Positions 23,590 through 32,282 are shown, counted from the stretch's first letter. The stretch is DNA of 64,000 bases from CAZEHO01 sp964511945 (GCA_964511945.1 CAZEHO010000002.1:1-64000); one strand, 5' to 3'. The notes: generated by a model not told the origin, from the sequence alone. A program made the numbers and translations.

Positions 23590-24594
23590 GTGCTCGACGC
23601 ACCACCCGAATACGCCCCACCGATGCGATCGCCGGCTCCGGCGAGCGAGAACGACTTCACCTCACCGTCGGTCACCCGTATCGGTGTCTCCGAGACGATC
23701 GGGTCGGGGATCCGCCGGGTGTGCGTGCAGCGGCTGGATCGGGCGATTGCCGGGTTGACGCAGAGCGACGACCGTGACGTCGGGGTTCACACCGCCCGCA
23801 AATCGATGAAGCGCATCCGGGCGATGATTCGTTTCGTCCGGGACCGGGTCGGTTACGAGGTGTACCGCAACGAAAACGTCGTTCTTCGCGACACGGCACG
23901 GCGGATCGCTCCGGTACGTGACAGTGCCGTGCTCGTCGAGACCCTCGATGAAATCTCCGAACGCAACCGAACAGGCCTCAAGGACGATGCGTTCGTCGAC
24001 GTCAGGGAGCGGCTCAGCGATCGGCATTGGGCCATCAGCAGACGCATCCTCGACGACCCGCAGCTCGTGGCCGAGGTGGTCACCAACCTCCGGGTGGCCC
24101 GGCGGCGGTTCCTGGCGTGGCCGGCCGACGTGCCGGGAGCATCGCTCGAGGTGCCCGATCGGTACGACGCCGTTGCTGATGGGATCCACCGGGTGTATCG
24201 GCGGGGCAGGACCCGGATGGCAGATGCGTATCGAGATCGAACGACCTTCGCCTTCCATCAATGGCGCAAGCGAGTGAAATACCTGCGCTACCAGATGGAG
24301 GCTCTCGAGTCGCTGTGGCCGGAGGTCATCGGCGCCTATGCCCGGAGCGTCGATGAGCTCGGCGAGTCGCTCGGGTTCGAGCACGACCTGGCCATGCTGG
24401 AGCACACGCTGGTGCACGACCCGTCACTGTGCCCGGACCCGGAGGAGCGCCGGCTCCTCGGGGCTCTCGTCCTGCATGAGCGCGCTGTGCTCCGCCATGC
24501 CGCCGCGAAGCTCGGCAAGCTGGTCTATGCCGAGGATCCGGAAGTGTTCGTCGGCCGGGTCGGGAGCTACTGGGGTGCTTCCCGGGCGGGGTAG
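23590..24594 (+). CDS. CHAD domain protein
   Basis: 334 residues, mainly helical. Conserved CHAD histidines and basic residues are seen in VHTARKSMKRIRAMIRFVR near residue 80 and in FAFHQWRKRVKYLRYQMEAL near residue 230; these pairs form the positively charged pore that binds polyphosphate. CHAD proteins often attach to polyphosphate granules; no CYTH domain is fused here. GTG 23590 is preferred to GTG 23542 because of the upstream -10 box. No other polyphosphate gene is adjacent, although a Ppx/GppA gene occurs at 59311. Confidence 0.82.
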   Translation: MLDAPPEYAPPMRSPAPASENDFTSPSVTRIGVSETIGSGIRRVCVQRLDRAIAGLTQSDDRDVGVHTARKSMKRIRAMIRFVRDRVGYEVYRNENVVLRDTARRIAPVRDSAVLVETLDEISERNRTGLKDDAFVDVRERLSDRHWAISRRILDDPQLVAEVVTNLRVARRRFLAWPADVPGASLEVPDRYDAVADGIHRVYRRGRTRMADAYRDRTTFAFHQWRKRVKYLRYQMEALESLWPEVIGAYARSVDELGESLGFEHDLAMLEHTLVHDPSLCPDPEERRLLGALVLHERAVLRHAAAKLGKLVYAEDPEVFVGRVGSYWGASRAG

Positions 24595-24609
24595 GTCACA
24601 TCCGGCCCG

Positions 24610-25980
24610 ATGCTGTCTACGCTGATGACCCAGTTGATGCGATTCCGATCTGCCGCCCCACTCCTCAGCCTGGTCCTGGCGCTTGCTCTCCTCGGCGCCG
24701 CCTGTGGTGACGACGCGGCCGATCTGACGACGACCATCGCATCCTCGACCACCGCGCCGGAGGAGACGCCGACCACCCTGCCGATCTCGCCGGACGGCAA
24801 CGCAGGTGACGCCGGCGACGAGGTGGCGGCGCTGGTCCCGATCATCGAGGAGTTGCGCGGTCTGCGTTTCCTGGATGTTCCCGAAGTCACGGTCCTCAAC
24901 GAGGAGGAACTGGGTTCTCGCATTCAGGAGAAGATCCTGTCGAAGATCGACCCGGCGGAGCTAGCGGTCGACCAGGCCTATCTGGAGTTGCTCGGGATGC
25001 TGGACGGGTCGGTCGACCTCGCCACGGCGCTACCGGCGCTGTACGCCGAGCAGATCGGTGGGTTCTACGACGGCGACACCGACGAGATGGTGGTCCTTGG
25101 CGGCCAGGAGATCACCCCGCTCACCAGGATGATCATGGTGCACGAGCTGATCCATGCCCTCACCGATCAGCACTTCGGCTGGTACGACACCGTCACCGCC
25201 CTCTCCGACGCCGAGCGCCACGAGGAATCGGTCGCCCTCCAAGCTCTGTACGAGGGTGACGCCACCTACTTCCAGGTCGTCTACATGCAGGCGCTGCCCG
25301 CCAACGATCAGCTCGTGGTCGCCGCCGAGTTGTTCGGATTCGACACCTCGGTCGCCGACAGTCTCCCTGCGTGGTTGAACGCCGATTTGGCCTTCGCCTA
25401 TGACGCCGGATTCGCCTTCGTGACCCGCCTCGTTGCCGACGGTGGGATTGCCGCGGTCGACCAGGCCTACCGCCACATCCCGGAGACCACCGAGCAGATC
25501 CTGGATCCTCCCGCCTACTTCACATTCGAGCCGGGTCGTCCGGTGGTGCTGCTCGACACCAGCCTGGCCGGCTACGAGGTGCACGCGGAAGGCACCTTCG
25601 GGCAGTGGAACCTCTCGCTGCTCATCGAGAATGCCCTCGGGGTCGGCAATGCCGCCGTTGCCTCGGACGGATGGGGAGGGGATGAGTACCGGATCCTGAG
25701 TTCGGGGACCGAGATTGCATTCATGCTCCACTACGAGGGTGACACTCCCAGGGACGCCGAGGAGCTCGAGGCAGCTCTGCTCGAGACGATCGACGAAGCC
25801 ATGGCGGTAGGCGGTGGGTCTGCCGACGACGATGCGCAGTCCACGACCTTCACCGGCGCGGACTACGCATTCGTCCAGCGTGTCGGGTCGACGGTGGTCT
25901 TCGTGGCTGCGTCGGACCCGATTGCCGGCACTGCACTGGTGGAAATGTTGCAGATGGCACCGCCGGCAGACGGCACCTAG
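24610..25980 (+). CDS. Lipoprotein with gluzincin-like HExxH site
   Basis: 456 residues. Lipoprotein signal (LLSLVLALALLGAAC) and a Thr-rich linker (TTTIASSTTAPEETPTT), then a globular domain with MIMVHELIHALTDQHF, whose HExxH could bind zinc, and ALYEGDATYFQVVYM about 35 residues later, where the Glu could be the third ligand. Proteins with this HELxHALxDQ...EGDA pattern are widespread but uncharacterised surface metallopeptidase-like lipoproteins. The following gene is a four-helix membrane protein in the same direction. Confidence 0.7.
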   Translation: MLSTLMTQLMRFRSAAPLLSLVLALALLGAACGDDAADLTTTIASSTTAPEETPTTLPISPDGNAGDAGDEVAALVPIIEELRGLRFLDVPEVTVLNEEELGSRIQEKILSKIDPAELAVDQAYLELLGMLDGSVDLATALPALYAEQIGGFYDGDTDEMVVLGGQEITPLTRMIMVHELIHALTDQHFGWYDTVTALSDAERHEESVALQALYEGDATYFQVVYMQALPANDQLVVAAELFGFDTSVADSLPAWLNADLAFAYDAGFAFVTRLVADGGIAAVDQAYRHIPETTEQILDPPAYFTFEPGRPVVLLDTSLAGYEVHAEGTFGQWNLSLLIENALGVGNAAVASDGWGGDEYRILSSGTEIAFMLHYEGDTPRDAEELEAALLETIDEAMAVGGGSADDDAQSTTFTGADYAFVQRVGSTVVFVAASDPIAGTALVEMLQMAPPADGT

Positions 25981-26055
25981 CCACCGTCAATACGCCGCGC
26001 CCGGTTTCACCGTGCCACAATGACCTGTCAGTAGTGACAACTCGGGACGGGGGTC

Positions 26056-26553
26056 ATGGACTTCAACAAGTTTTGGAACAGCCTGTCGTTGGGGGGCAAG
26101 ATCGGCGGAATCGCCGGGATCGTGCTGATCATCAACCTCTTCCTGCCTTGGTACGGCTTCAGCGGGTTCGGTGTCAGCTCCAGCATCAGTGCCTTTGACT
26201 CGGGATTCTTTGCCTGGTCCGGGTCCCTGCTGGCAATCGCCGGTGCAGTCCTGCTGCTGCTCAGCGAGGTCGGGAACTCCCAGATCAAGGCCGGACGCCT
26301 GAGCGGCAGCCAACTCGGTCTGTTGCTGGCCGGGCTCGGCACGCTCTTCGTCGTGCTGCGCTGGCTCACGGAGACGAACTTCGTGAAGTTCGGCCTGTTC
26401 CTGGGAATCATCGGCGCAGCCGCAGTGACGTACGGCTGCTTCGCCAGTCTCCAAGCCTCGGGTGAGGGCATGCCCTCGGCCGATGACTTCAAGTCGTTTG
26501 GTGGAGGTGGAGGCGATGACGACGCGCCCCCGCCGCCCCCGCCGCCGGCGTAG
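26056..26553 (+). CDS. Four-helix membrane protein with Gly/Pro-rich tail
   Basis: 165 residues: four membrane helices (about 13-35, 50-70, 85-102, 112-130), then GEGMPSADDFKSF and a low-complexity tail of glycines, aspartates and prolines (GGGGGDDDAPPPPPPPA). The N-terminus (MDFNKFWNSLSLGGKIGGIA) is cytosolic. No named family; resembles the many actinobacterial membrane proteins with proline tails. A GACGGGGG stretch may act as ribosome site. Confidence 0.6.
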   Translation: MDFNKFWNSLSLGGKIGGIAGIVLIINLFLPWYGFSGFGVSSSISAFDSGFFAWSGSLLAIAGAVLLLLSEVGNSQIKAGRLSGSQLGLLLAGLGTLFVVLRWLTETNFVKFGLFLGIIGAAAVTYGCFASLQASGEGMPSADDFKSFGGGGGDDDAPPPPPPPA

Positions 26554-26574
26554 AACACATCGGGCAACATCTGT

Positions 26575-26596
26575 GGAGGGCCCTTCGGGGCCCTCC
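26575..26596 (+). terminator. Strong hairpin with TTCG loop
   Basis: GGAGGGCCC-TTCG-GGGCCCTCC, a perfect 9-bp stem with a tetraloop of the very stable UUCG type, 22 bp after the stop of the membrane protein. No T-run follows, so it would be an unusual intrinsic terminator or an mRNA 3'-end stabiliser. Confidence 0.6.
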
Positions 26597-26685
26597 ATCG
26601 CGTAAGGGTCTTCCCATCGGGGTGCCGACCGACCTAATTTGAGCGCGCGTCAACCCCAACGCAGCAGATCGGAAACGGGCGCGGG

Positions 26686-26772
26686 CTACTTGCCCCGACC
26701 GGCGTTGGGGCGGCGGCCGTGATTGGCCTTGCGACGGCGGGCGCGCAGTCTGCGCCGCTTTGCTTTCGCCAT
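26686..26772 (-). CDS. Ribosomal protein bL37 (28 residues)
   Basis: A 28-residue, extremely basic protein that begins MAKAKRRRLRARRRK and continues with ANHGRRPNA, closely matching the 24-residue bL37 found in the Mycobacterium smegmatis 70S structure, whose C-terminus ends ANHGKRPN(A). It binds the 50S subunit. The extra GRGK tail is longer than the mycobacterial protein. It is too short for routine gene calls. TACCCT lies 7 nt upstream of ATG 26772, indicating a leaderless transcript. The gene is divergent from the DUF192-like gene. Confidence 0.85.
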   Translation of the reverse strand: MAKAKRRRLRARRRKANHGRRPNAGRGK

Positions 26773-26779
26773 GGCGGGG

Positions 26780-26785
26780 AGGGTA
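26780..26785 (-). promoter_or_regulatory. Putative -10 box of the bL37 gene
   Basis: TACCCT on the minus strand, 7-nt spacer, ATG 26772. Confidence 0.5.
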
Positions 26786-26792
26786 CCGGGAG

Positions 26793-27137
26793 ATGCCGGC
26801 ACGACCCAAACAGATGCTGATCGCGGGCCCCCGGGGGTGGGCGGCAGGCCCGGTGGATCACGGCACCGGCTGCCGCCTCAGGTGGAAGGGTCTCCGGGGG
26901 GCCGATCATGATCACGGCCTCCTGCTGAGGACACGATCCATCCACGGTTTCGGGCTGCGGGGCTCGCTCTGGGCGATTGCTCTCGGCCCTGATCTGTTGG
27001 TTCGTTCGGTCGGCCTCCTGCAACGTCGCGGGCTCGTGGTCGACCCGGCGGCAAGCTGGTTTCTCGAGATCCCTTGTTCATGGGAACCGCCGGTTCCCGG
27101 ATGGCGGCTTATGGTGGAGCTATGGCCGGAACACTGA
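26793..27137 (+). CDS. DUF192-like protein
   Basis: 114 residues (ATG 26793, or ATG 26814 giving 107). The central part GLLLRTRSIHGFGLRGSLW then IALGPDLLVRSVGLLQRRG and DPAASWFLEIP follows the DUF192 pattern: a processing loop, the 'S-H-F-M' type turn, an apolar 'D...RVV' strand and a final hydrophobic 'vLElp' element. DUF192 is a small beta-barrel of unknown role, often secreted. No signal peptide here. The end overlaps the rsmI start by 16 bases. Confidence 0.55.
   Translation: MPARPKQMLIAGPRGWAAGPVDHGTGCRLRWKGLRGADHDHGLLLRTRSIHGFGLRGSLWAIALGPDLLVRSVGLLQRRGLVVDPAASWFLEIPCSWEPPVPGWRLMVELWPEH
27110..27115 (+). promoter_or_regulatory. Putative -10 box of rsmI
   Basis: TATGGT, 6-nt spacer, ATG 27122; lies inside the 3' end of the DUF192-like gene. 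Confidence 0.4.
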
Positions 27138-27961
27138 TTCTCTGCGCGGGCCCGATCGGGAACCTCGGCGACGCTCCGCCGCGCCTCGCCGAGGCACTGG
27201 CCGGCGCCGACGTCGTCCTGGCTGAGGACACCCGCCGCGCCCGGGTCCTGCTGGACCACATCGGTGTCGACCGGCCGCTGCGGTCGTACTTCGTCGGCAA
27301 CGAAGCGGAGCGGGCAGGAGAACTGGTGGGGCGGCTCGAAGCCGGTCAGACAGTGGCCCTGCTCACCGACGCCGGGACTCCCGGCATCGCCGACCCGGGG
27401 CTGTCGGCCGTCCGGGCCGCCGTCGAGGCGGAGGCCCACATCACGGGAGTTCCGGGCCCCAGTGCCGTCACCCTTGCGGTGGCCGTCTCCGGGTTGCCGG
27501 GCGATCGATTCTGTTTCGAGGGGTTCCTGCCCCGGAAGGGGAAGCGCCGGGTCGAGCGGTTCGAGGAGTTGGCTGCGGAGACCAGGACGATGGTGCTCTT
27601 CGCTGCGCCACGAAGGCTTGCCGGCGACCTGGCCGGTCTGGCCGAAGCGCTCGGGGACGACCGGGTGGTGGTGGTGTGCCGGGAGCTAACCAAGCTCCAC
27701 GAAGAGGTATGGCGGGGACGGCTTAGGGAAGCGGTAGAGCACTGGACCGACTCCGACGTGCGGGGGGAGATCACGGTGGTCGTGGCGGGAGCCACCGATG
27801 CCCCGGCCGATCTCGAGGCGGCGATTGCTCAGGTGGAACAACTCGTCGATGACGGTATGCCGCTGGCGGAAGCGGTCAGGACCGTGGCGGAACTCTCAGC
27901 GGTGCGGCGTCGGTCCCTGTATGAGGCCGCGCTGAACCGCCCGGGGAAGAGCGGCGTCTGA
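27122..27961 (+). CDS. rsmI: 16S rRNA (cytidine-1402-2'-O)-methyltransferase
   Basis: 279 residues of the tetrapyrrole-methylase fold. Motifs: LILCAGPIGNLGDAPPRLAEAL at the N-terminus (SAM site), LAEDTRRARVLL, LLTDAGTPGIADPG and VTGVPGPSAV-like GVPGPSAVTLA. RsmI 2'-O-methylates C1402 in the decoding site of 16S rRNA. Followed by convergent abrB. The rsmI-abrB-metG-tatD-ksgA order also occurs in Bacillus. Confidence 0.94.
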   Translation: MAGTLILCAGPIGNLGDAPPRLAEALAGADVVLAEDTRRARVLLDHIGVDRPLRSYFVGNEAERAGELVGRLEAGQTVALLTDAGTPGIADPGLSAVRAAVEAEAHITGVPGPSAVTLAVAVSGLPGDRFCFEGFLPRKGKRRVERFEELAAETRTMVLFAAPRRLAGDLAGLAEALGDDRVVVVCRELTKLHEEVWRGRLREAVEHWTDSDVRGEITVVVAGATDAPADLEAAIAQVEQLVDDGMPLAEAVRTVAELSAVRRRSLYEAALNRPGKSGV

Positions 27962-27967
27962 GCGGTT

Positions 27968-28228
27968 CTAGCGGTTGCGCTCGATGCGCTCGATGAGGTA
28001 GTCGCCCGGCTCGAGAACGACCAACTCGTCTCCCAGCGTCATTCGCTTCTTGCCGTCGAGCTTGAACTGAGCCACAACCCTGGGAATCCGGGGGCGGATC
28101 GCAACGTGATCCCCCTCCAGACTGATTTCCAACTCGTCCCCCTCCTCGACTCCGAGCACTCGGCGAAACTCCGCAGGGATCACCACGCGTCCCAGGTCGT
28201 CGATCTTTCGCACGATGCCGGTGTGCAT
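27968..28228 (-). CDS. AbrB/SpoVT-family transcriptional regulator
   Basis: 86 residues with the swapped-hairpin DNA-binding domain at the N-terminus: MHTGIVRKIDDLGRVVIPAE, then FRRVLGVEEGDELEISLEG. The C-terminal 35 residues are not the usual AbrB tail. An AGGAGGTG ribosome site precedes ATG 28228. It sits between rsmI and metG exactly as abrB does in Bacillus (yabC-abrB-metS), but here is transcribed convergently with rsmI and divergently from metG. Function in actinobacteria unknown. Confidence 0.85.
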   Translation of the reverse strand: MHTGIVRKIDDLGRVVIPAEFRRVLGVEEGDELEISLEGDHVAIRPRIPRVVAQFKLDGKKRMTLGDELVVLEPGDYLIERIERNR

Positions 28229-28344
28229 GACACCTCCTGTGTCGTCGAGGCGAGGGCGCGGCGACGAACTGCACCCTCCACTAGTCAGCCTAGAGCAATC
28301 CAGAGACTGGAACCTCCCGGCATTCCGCCCGGACCCGCCGTGGG

Positions 28345-28350
28345 TACCAT
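28345..28350 (+). promoter_or_regulatory. Possible -10 box of metG
   Basis: TACCAT, 9-nt spacer, GTG 28360. Spacing is slightly longer than in the other leaderless candidates, so weaker support. Confidence 0.3.
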
Positions 28351-28359
28351 GTCGCCACC

Positions 28360-29856
28360 GTGTCCCGCTTCTACATCACCACGCCGATCTACTACGTCAA
28401 CGACGCACCCCACATTGGGCATGCCTACACGACCGTGACCGCCGACGCCCTCGCCCGCTGGCATCGCCTCATCGGCGACGACACCTACTTCCTGACGGGG
28501 ACCGATGAGCACGGCCTCAAGGTCCAGCGTGCCGCCGAGGCCAATGGGATCACCGCCATCGAACAGGCCGATCGATTCGCCGTTCGGTTCAAGGACGCCT
28601 GGACACAGCTGAACATCTCCAACGACGATTTCATCCGGACCACCGAGCCTCGGCACTACGAGGCGGTCCAGAAACTGCTGCAGGCCTGCTACGACGCCGG
28701 CGACATCGAGAAGGGGACCTACGAGGGTCTGTATTCGGTCGCCGATGAGGCCTACGTCACGCCGGAGGAAGTGCCGGAACTCGAACGGCAGGGTCGTCCG
28801 GTGATCCAGATGCGCGAGGAGAACTACTTCTTCAAGCTGAGCCGGTACGAGGACGCGCTTATCGAGTGGTACGAAACCCATCCCGACTTCGTGCAGCCCG
28901 TCACCAAGCGCAACGAAGCGCTCGGATTCATCCGTCAAGGATTGCGGGACTTCTCGATCAGCCGTACGTCGATAGATTGGGGCGTTCCGATCCCGTGGGA
29001 CGACGAGCACGTCACTTACGTTTGGTTCGATGCGCTGACGAACTACCTCACCGCCGCCGGCTACGCATCCGACCCCGATGCCTACGCCCGCCGCTGGCCT
29101 GCCGTGCACATGATCGGCAAGGACATCCTCCGGTTCCACTGTGTGTACTGGCCGGCGATGCTGCTGTCTGCCGGCGTCGAGCCTCCGGAGCACGTGCACG
29201 TCCATGGCTTCCTGCTCGTTGGTGGCGAGAAGATGTCGAAGACGAGCCTCAACCAGATTGCTCCCGCAGATCTGATCGAGACCTTCGGCGTCGACGGCTA
29301 CCGCTACCACTTCCTGGCCGATCAGCGGTTCGGTCCCGACGGCGATTTCTCGTACGAAGGCATGGTGGCTCGCTACAACGCCGACCTGGCCAACAACCTG
29401 GGGAACTTGCTCGCCCGGGTCAGCACCATCGTGTCGCGCAAGCTCGACGGCGTCGGTCCGGCACCGTCGTCCGACAGTGCGCTCGCCGAAGCCGCGGCCA
29501 CGGGCCTCGCGGAAGCGACCCGCCTGTGGAACGAGGTGGCACCGTCTGAGGCGCTGGCCGCCACCTGGCGGATCATCCACCAGGCCAACTCGTATCTCGA
29601 GGCCAACGAACCCTGGAAGATGGACCGGGGTCCGGATCTGGAGCGGGTGATGGGCGACGCTCTCGAAGCCCTGCGCATCGTCGCTGTGCTGGCGTCGCCG
29701 GCCATTCCGGAGGCGGCCGCTGAGATCTGGCGGCGGATCGGGCTCTCCGGAGCTCCGGACGAGGTCAGGCTTCCCGACGCCGCCGCGTGGGGCGGCTATC
29801 CGGCAGGGGCAACCGTGGAGCGGGGCGCCCCGCTGTTCCCTCGCATCACGGCGTGA
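28360..29856 (+). CDS. metG: Methionyl-tRNA synthetase
   Basis: 498 residues, class I synthetase. HIGH motif in NDAPHIGHAYTTVTADALAR, and the KMSKS-type motif in GGEKMSKTSLNQIAP. The zinc-knuckle insertion is of the short, apparently zinc-free type (no CxxC-CxxC set is visible). It charges tRNA-Met. GTG start; its stop overlaps the tatD start in GTGA, opening the metG-tatD-ksgA-ispE operon. Confidence 0.96.
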   Translation: MSRFYITTPIYYVNDAPHIGHAYTTVTADALARWHRLIGDDTYFLTGTDEHGLKVQRAAEANGITAIEQADRFAVRFKDAWTQLNISNDDFIRTTEPRHYEAVQKLLQACYDAGDIEKGTYEGLYSVADEAYVTPEEVPELERQGRPVIQMREENYFFKLSRYEDALIEWYETHPDFVQPVTKRNEALGFIRQGLRDFSISRTSIDWGVPIPWDDEHVTYVWFDALTNYLTAAGYASDPDAYARRWPAVHMIGKDILRFHCVYWPAMLLSAGVEPPEHVHVHGFLLVGGEKMSKTSLNQIAPADLIETFGVDGYRYHFLADQRFGPDGDFSYEGMVARYNADLANNLGNLLARVSTIVSRKLDGVGPAPSSDSALAEAAATGLAEATRLWNEVAPSEALAATWRIIHQANSYLEANEPWKMDRGPDLERVMGDALEALRIVAVLASPAIPEAAAEIWRRIGLSGAPDEVRLPDAAAWGGYPAGATVERGAPLFPRITA

Positions 29857-30611
29857 CCACCTGGGTCGACAACCACTGTCATCTCCAGATGTCCGACGAC
29901 GACCCCGACGCGCTGCTGGCGCGCGCGGTCGACGCCGGTGTCGAGTGGATCGTTTGTCCGGGGGCAGACGCCGACTCGTCGGAAGAGGCCCGCGAGCTAT
30001 CGATCCGCCACCCCGACCGGGTGCGGTGGGCCGCTGGTCTTCATCCCCACGATGCGTTGTGCTGGCCCGAGGAGCGCGATCGGATCACCGCCCTCGCCGC
30101 CGAGGCGGATGCCGTCGGTGAGATCGGCCTCGACTTCTATCGCAATCTCTCGCCGCGTGAACCGCAGCTCGCCGCGTTCCGGGATCAGCTCGGCCTGGCT
30201 CTTGCGCTGGGGAAGCCGGCCGTGGTCCACACCAGGGATTCGTTTGCCGAGACGTTCGAGGTCATCGAGGAGTTGGATGCCGGTCTGAGCACGGTGCTCC
30301 ACTGCTGGACCGGTGGGAGGCGATGGACCAGGCGGTTCCGCGAATTGGGGGTGACCTTCTCGTTTGCAGGACCGATTACGTTCGCCGGCGGCGACACGGT
30401 TCGGCTGGCCGCAACCGAGGTGCCGATCGACCGCACGATGGTCGAGACCGACACGCCCTACCTCACTCCGCCACCGAACCGGCGGGCTCCCAACGAGCCC
30501 GCCAATGTGGTCAAGGTGGGGGAGGCACTGGCTGAGGTCTGGGGCATGCCGGTCGACGAGGTCGCCCGGCTCACCTCGGCCACCGCCGCACGGGTATACG
30601 GCCGTGGCTGA
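29853..30611 (+). CDS. tatD: TatD-family metal-dependent hydrolase
   Basis: 252 residues. Metal ligands of the amidohydrolase fold: VDNHCHLQ (HxH), GEIGLDFYR, VVHTRDSF, HCWTGG and VETDTPYL. TatD family proteins act as 3'-5' exonuclease/D-aminoacyl-tRNA-type enzymes in repair or turnover. Starts at GTG overlapping the metG stop; its end overlaps ksgA. The resuscitation factor gene rpfB found between tatD and ksgA in mycobacteria is absent. Confidence 0.93.
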   Translation: MTTWVDNHCHLQMSDDDPDALLARAVDAGVEWIVCPGADADSSEEARELSIRHPDRVRWAAGLHPHDALCWPEERDRITALAAEADAVGEIGLDFYRNLSPREPQLAAFRDQLGLALALGKPAVVHTRDSFAETFEVIEELDAGLSTVLHCWTGGRRWTRRFRELGVTFSFAGPITFAGGDTVRLAATEVPIDRTMVETDTPYLTPPPNRRAPNEPANVVKVGEALAEVWGMPVDEVARLTSATAARVYGRG

Positions 30612-31428
30612 CGATCGCCCGCTGGGGCGCGCCGGCACGATCGCTCTGCTCGACCGCCACGGCCTTCGTCCCCGCAAGTCGCTCGGCCAGCACTTCCTGG
30701 TCGACCCGAACATCGTCGGCCGGATCGTCGAGATCGCGGGGATCGGCCCGGGTGACCGGGTCGTCGAGATCGGCGCCGGCACCGGCACCCTGACGCGTGC
30801 TCTGGCATCGACGGGCGCCGCCGTGACGGCCTATGAGATCGACGAGTACCTGCGACCGGTGCTGGAGGAAGTGCTGGCCGGAGCACCGGTCGACCTCCGA
30901 TTCGCCGATGCGGCGGCCATCGATCTGCCGTCCCTGCTGGCCGGCGGGCCGTGGACGCTGGTCGCCAACCTGCCGTACAACGTCGGAACACCACTGCTCC
31001 TGGACCTGCTGCGGCGCGCTCCGCAGGTCGAACGTTTTGTCGTCATGCTGCAGCGGGAAGCCATCGACCGGCTGGCGGCGTCGCACGGCACGAAAACCTA
31101 TGGACTGCCCTCGGTCGTTGTCCGGCTCCACGGATCGATCGAGGTGGCACTGCGGATCGGCTCATCGGTGTTCGTGCCGCCGCCAAAGGTGGAGTCGGCC
31201 GTCGCCGTGATCGCGCGCAGACCGGCAGCGACGCTGGCGGAGGAGGCAATTGCTCTGGCCGCCGCCGGGTTCGGACAGCGTCGCAAGATGCTGCGTTCGT
31301 CGCTGCGCACAAAGGTCGCCGACCCGGTCGGAGTGTTGGAGCGGGCAGGCTTGCAGCCGACCGATCGGGCGGAGAACCTCAGTCCGGAGGAGTACCTTCG
31401 GCTCGCCGAGGTGATTCATGCAGGCTGA
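30604..31428 (+). CDS. rsmA: 16S rRNA adenine dimethyltransferase
   Basis: 274 residues, KsgA family. Motifs: RKSLGQHFLVD, VVEIGAGTGTLTRAL (SAM loop), the acidic ribose-binding YEIDEYL, and the catalytic NLPYNVGTPLL, plus FVPPPKVESAV. It dimethylates A1518 and A1519 in 16S rRNA. GTG start inside the tatD tail, and its end overlaps ispE by 11 bases. Confidence 0.95.
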   Translation: MADDRPLGRAGTIALLDRHGLRPRKSLGQHFLVDPNIVGRIVEIAGIGPGDRVVEIGAGTGTLTRALASTGAAVTAYEIDEYLRPVLEEVLAGAPVDLRFADAAAIDLPSLLAGGPWTLVANLPYNVGTPLLLDLLRRAPQVERFVVMLQREAIDRLAASHGTKTYGLPSVVVRLHGSIEVALRIGSSVFVPPPKVESAVAVIARRPAATLAEEAIALAAAGFGQRRKMLRSSLRTKVADPVGVLERAGLQPTDRAENLSPEEYLRLAEVIHAG

Positions 31429-32260
31429 TGCCTTCGCCAAGGTCAATCTGTCCCTCCGGGTTCGTGCACCGGACCGCTCCGGCATGCACCCCCTTCGATC
31501 CCTGGCCCACTCGATCGACTGGAACGACACCCTCGAACTGACGGTTGCCGATGAGGATCGGTTCGAGGTCGTCGGGTCCGAGGAGGACATCCCGGCCGAT
31601 CACTCGAACCTGGCCATGCGGGCGCTCGATGCGGTGCGCCCGCCCGGCGCGGACCCGGTTCTGCTGCGGCTCACCAAGCGGATTCCGGCGGCGGCCGGGC
31701 TCGGCGGGGGCAGTGCCGACGCCGCGGCAGCGCTCACCCTCGGTGCGGCGCATTTCGGCGGCCGGGATCTGGATCTGCAAGGCATCGGTGCCGGTATCGG
31801 CGCCGATGTCCCGTTCTGTCTGCAGGGGGGTGCGGCGCTCATGGAGGGCCATGGGGTGCACCTGACGCCGCGTCCCGCTCTGGACGGGTTCACCCTCGCG
31901 GTGGTGGTGCCGCCGTTCGAACTCGCTACCGCCGATGTGTATCGGCGGTGGGACGAACTCGGTCGCCCGGAAGGACCGGCGATCGACCGGCAGCACCTTC
32001 CCGATCCGCTGCGCGATGAGGCGCCGCTGATCAACGACCTGACCCGGGCTGCCGTCGATCTGCAGCCGGATCTCGGCGACTGGATCGCCGACCTCTCGCT
32101 GGCCTGGGGCGCACCTGCCGTGATGTCCGGGAGCGGTCCGGCCCTCTTCGGCTTCTTCGGGACAACGGCCGAGGCGGCCGACGCGGTGGCCATGGTGTTC
32201 GGCGCTCGAGCCGTCCGGGCATGTCTCCCCGTTGAACAGGGCGTTCTGGTGAACACGTAG
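31418..32260 (+). CDS. ispE: 4-diphosphocytidyl-2-C-methyl-D-erythritol kinase
   Basis: 280 residues, GHMP kinase. AFAKVNLSLRV is the N-terminal substrate motif, IPAAAGLGGGSADAAAALTL the phosphate-binding glycine loop, and VMSGSGPALFGFF the C-terminal GHMP motif. It carries out the CTP-derived phosphorylation step of the MEP isoprenoid pathway, giving precursors that also feed undecaprenyl phosphate. Translationally coupled to rsmA. Confidence 0.95.
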   Translation: MQADAFAKVNLSLRVRAPDRSGMHPLRSLAHSIDWNDTLELTVADEDRFEVVGSEEDIPADHSNLAMRALDAVRPPGADPVLLRLTKRIPAAAGLGGGSADAAAALTLGAAHFGGRDLDLQGIGAGIGADVPFCLQGGAALMEGHGVHLTPRPALDGFTLAVVVPPFELATADVYRRWDELGRPEGPAIDRQHLPDPLRDEAPLINDLTRAAVDLQPDLGDWIADLSLAWGAPAVMSGSGPALFGFFGTTAEAADAVAMVFGARAVRACLPVEQGVLVNT

Positions 32261-32282
32261 CGATACAATCGGCACGCCCCAG

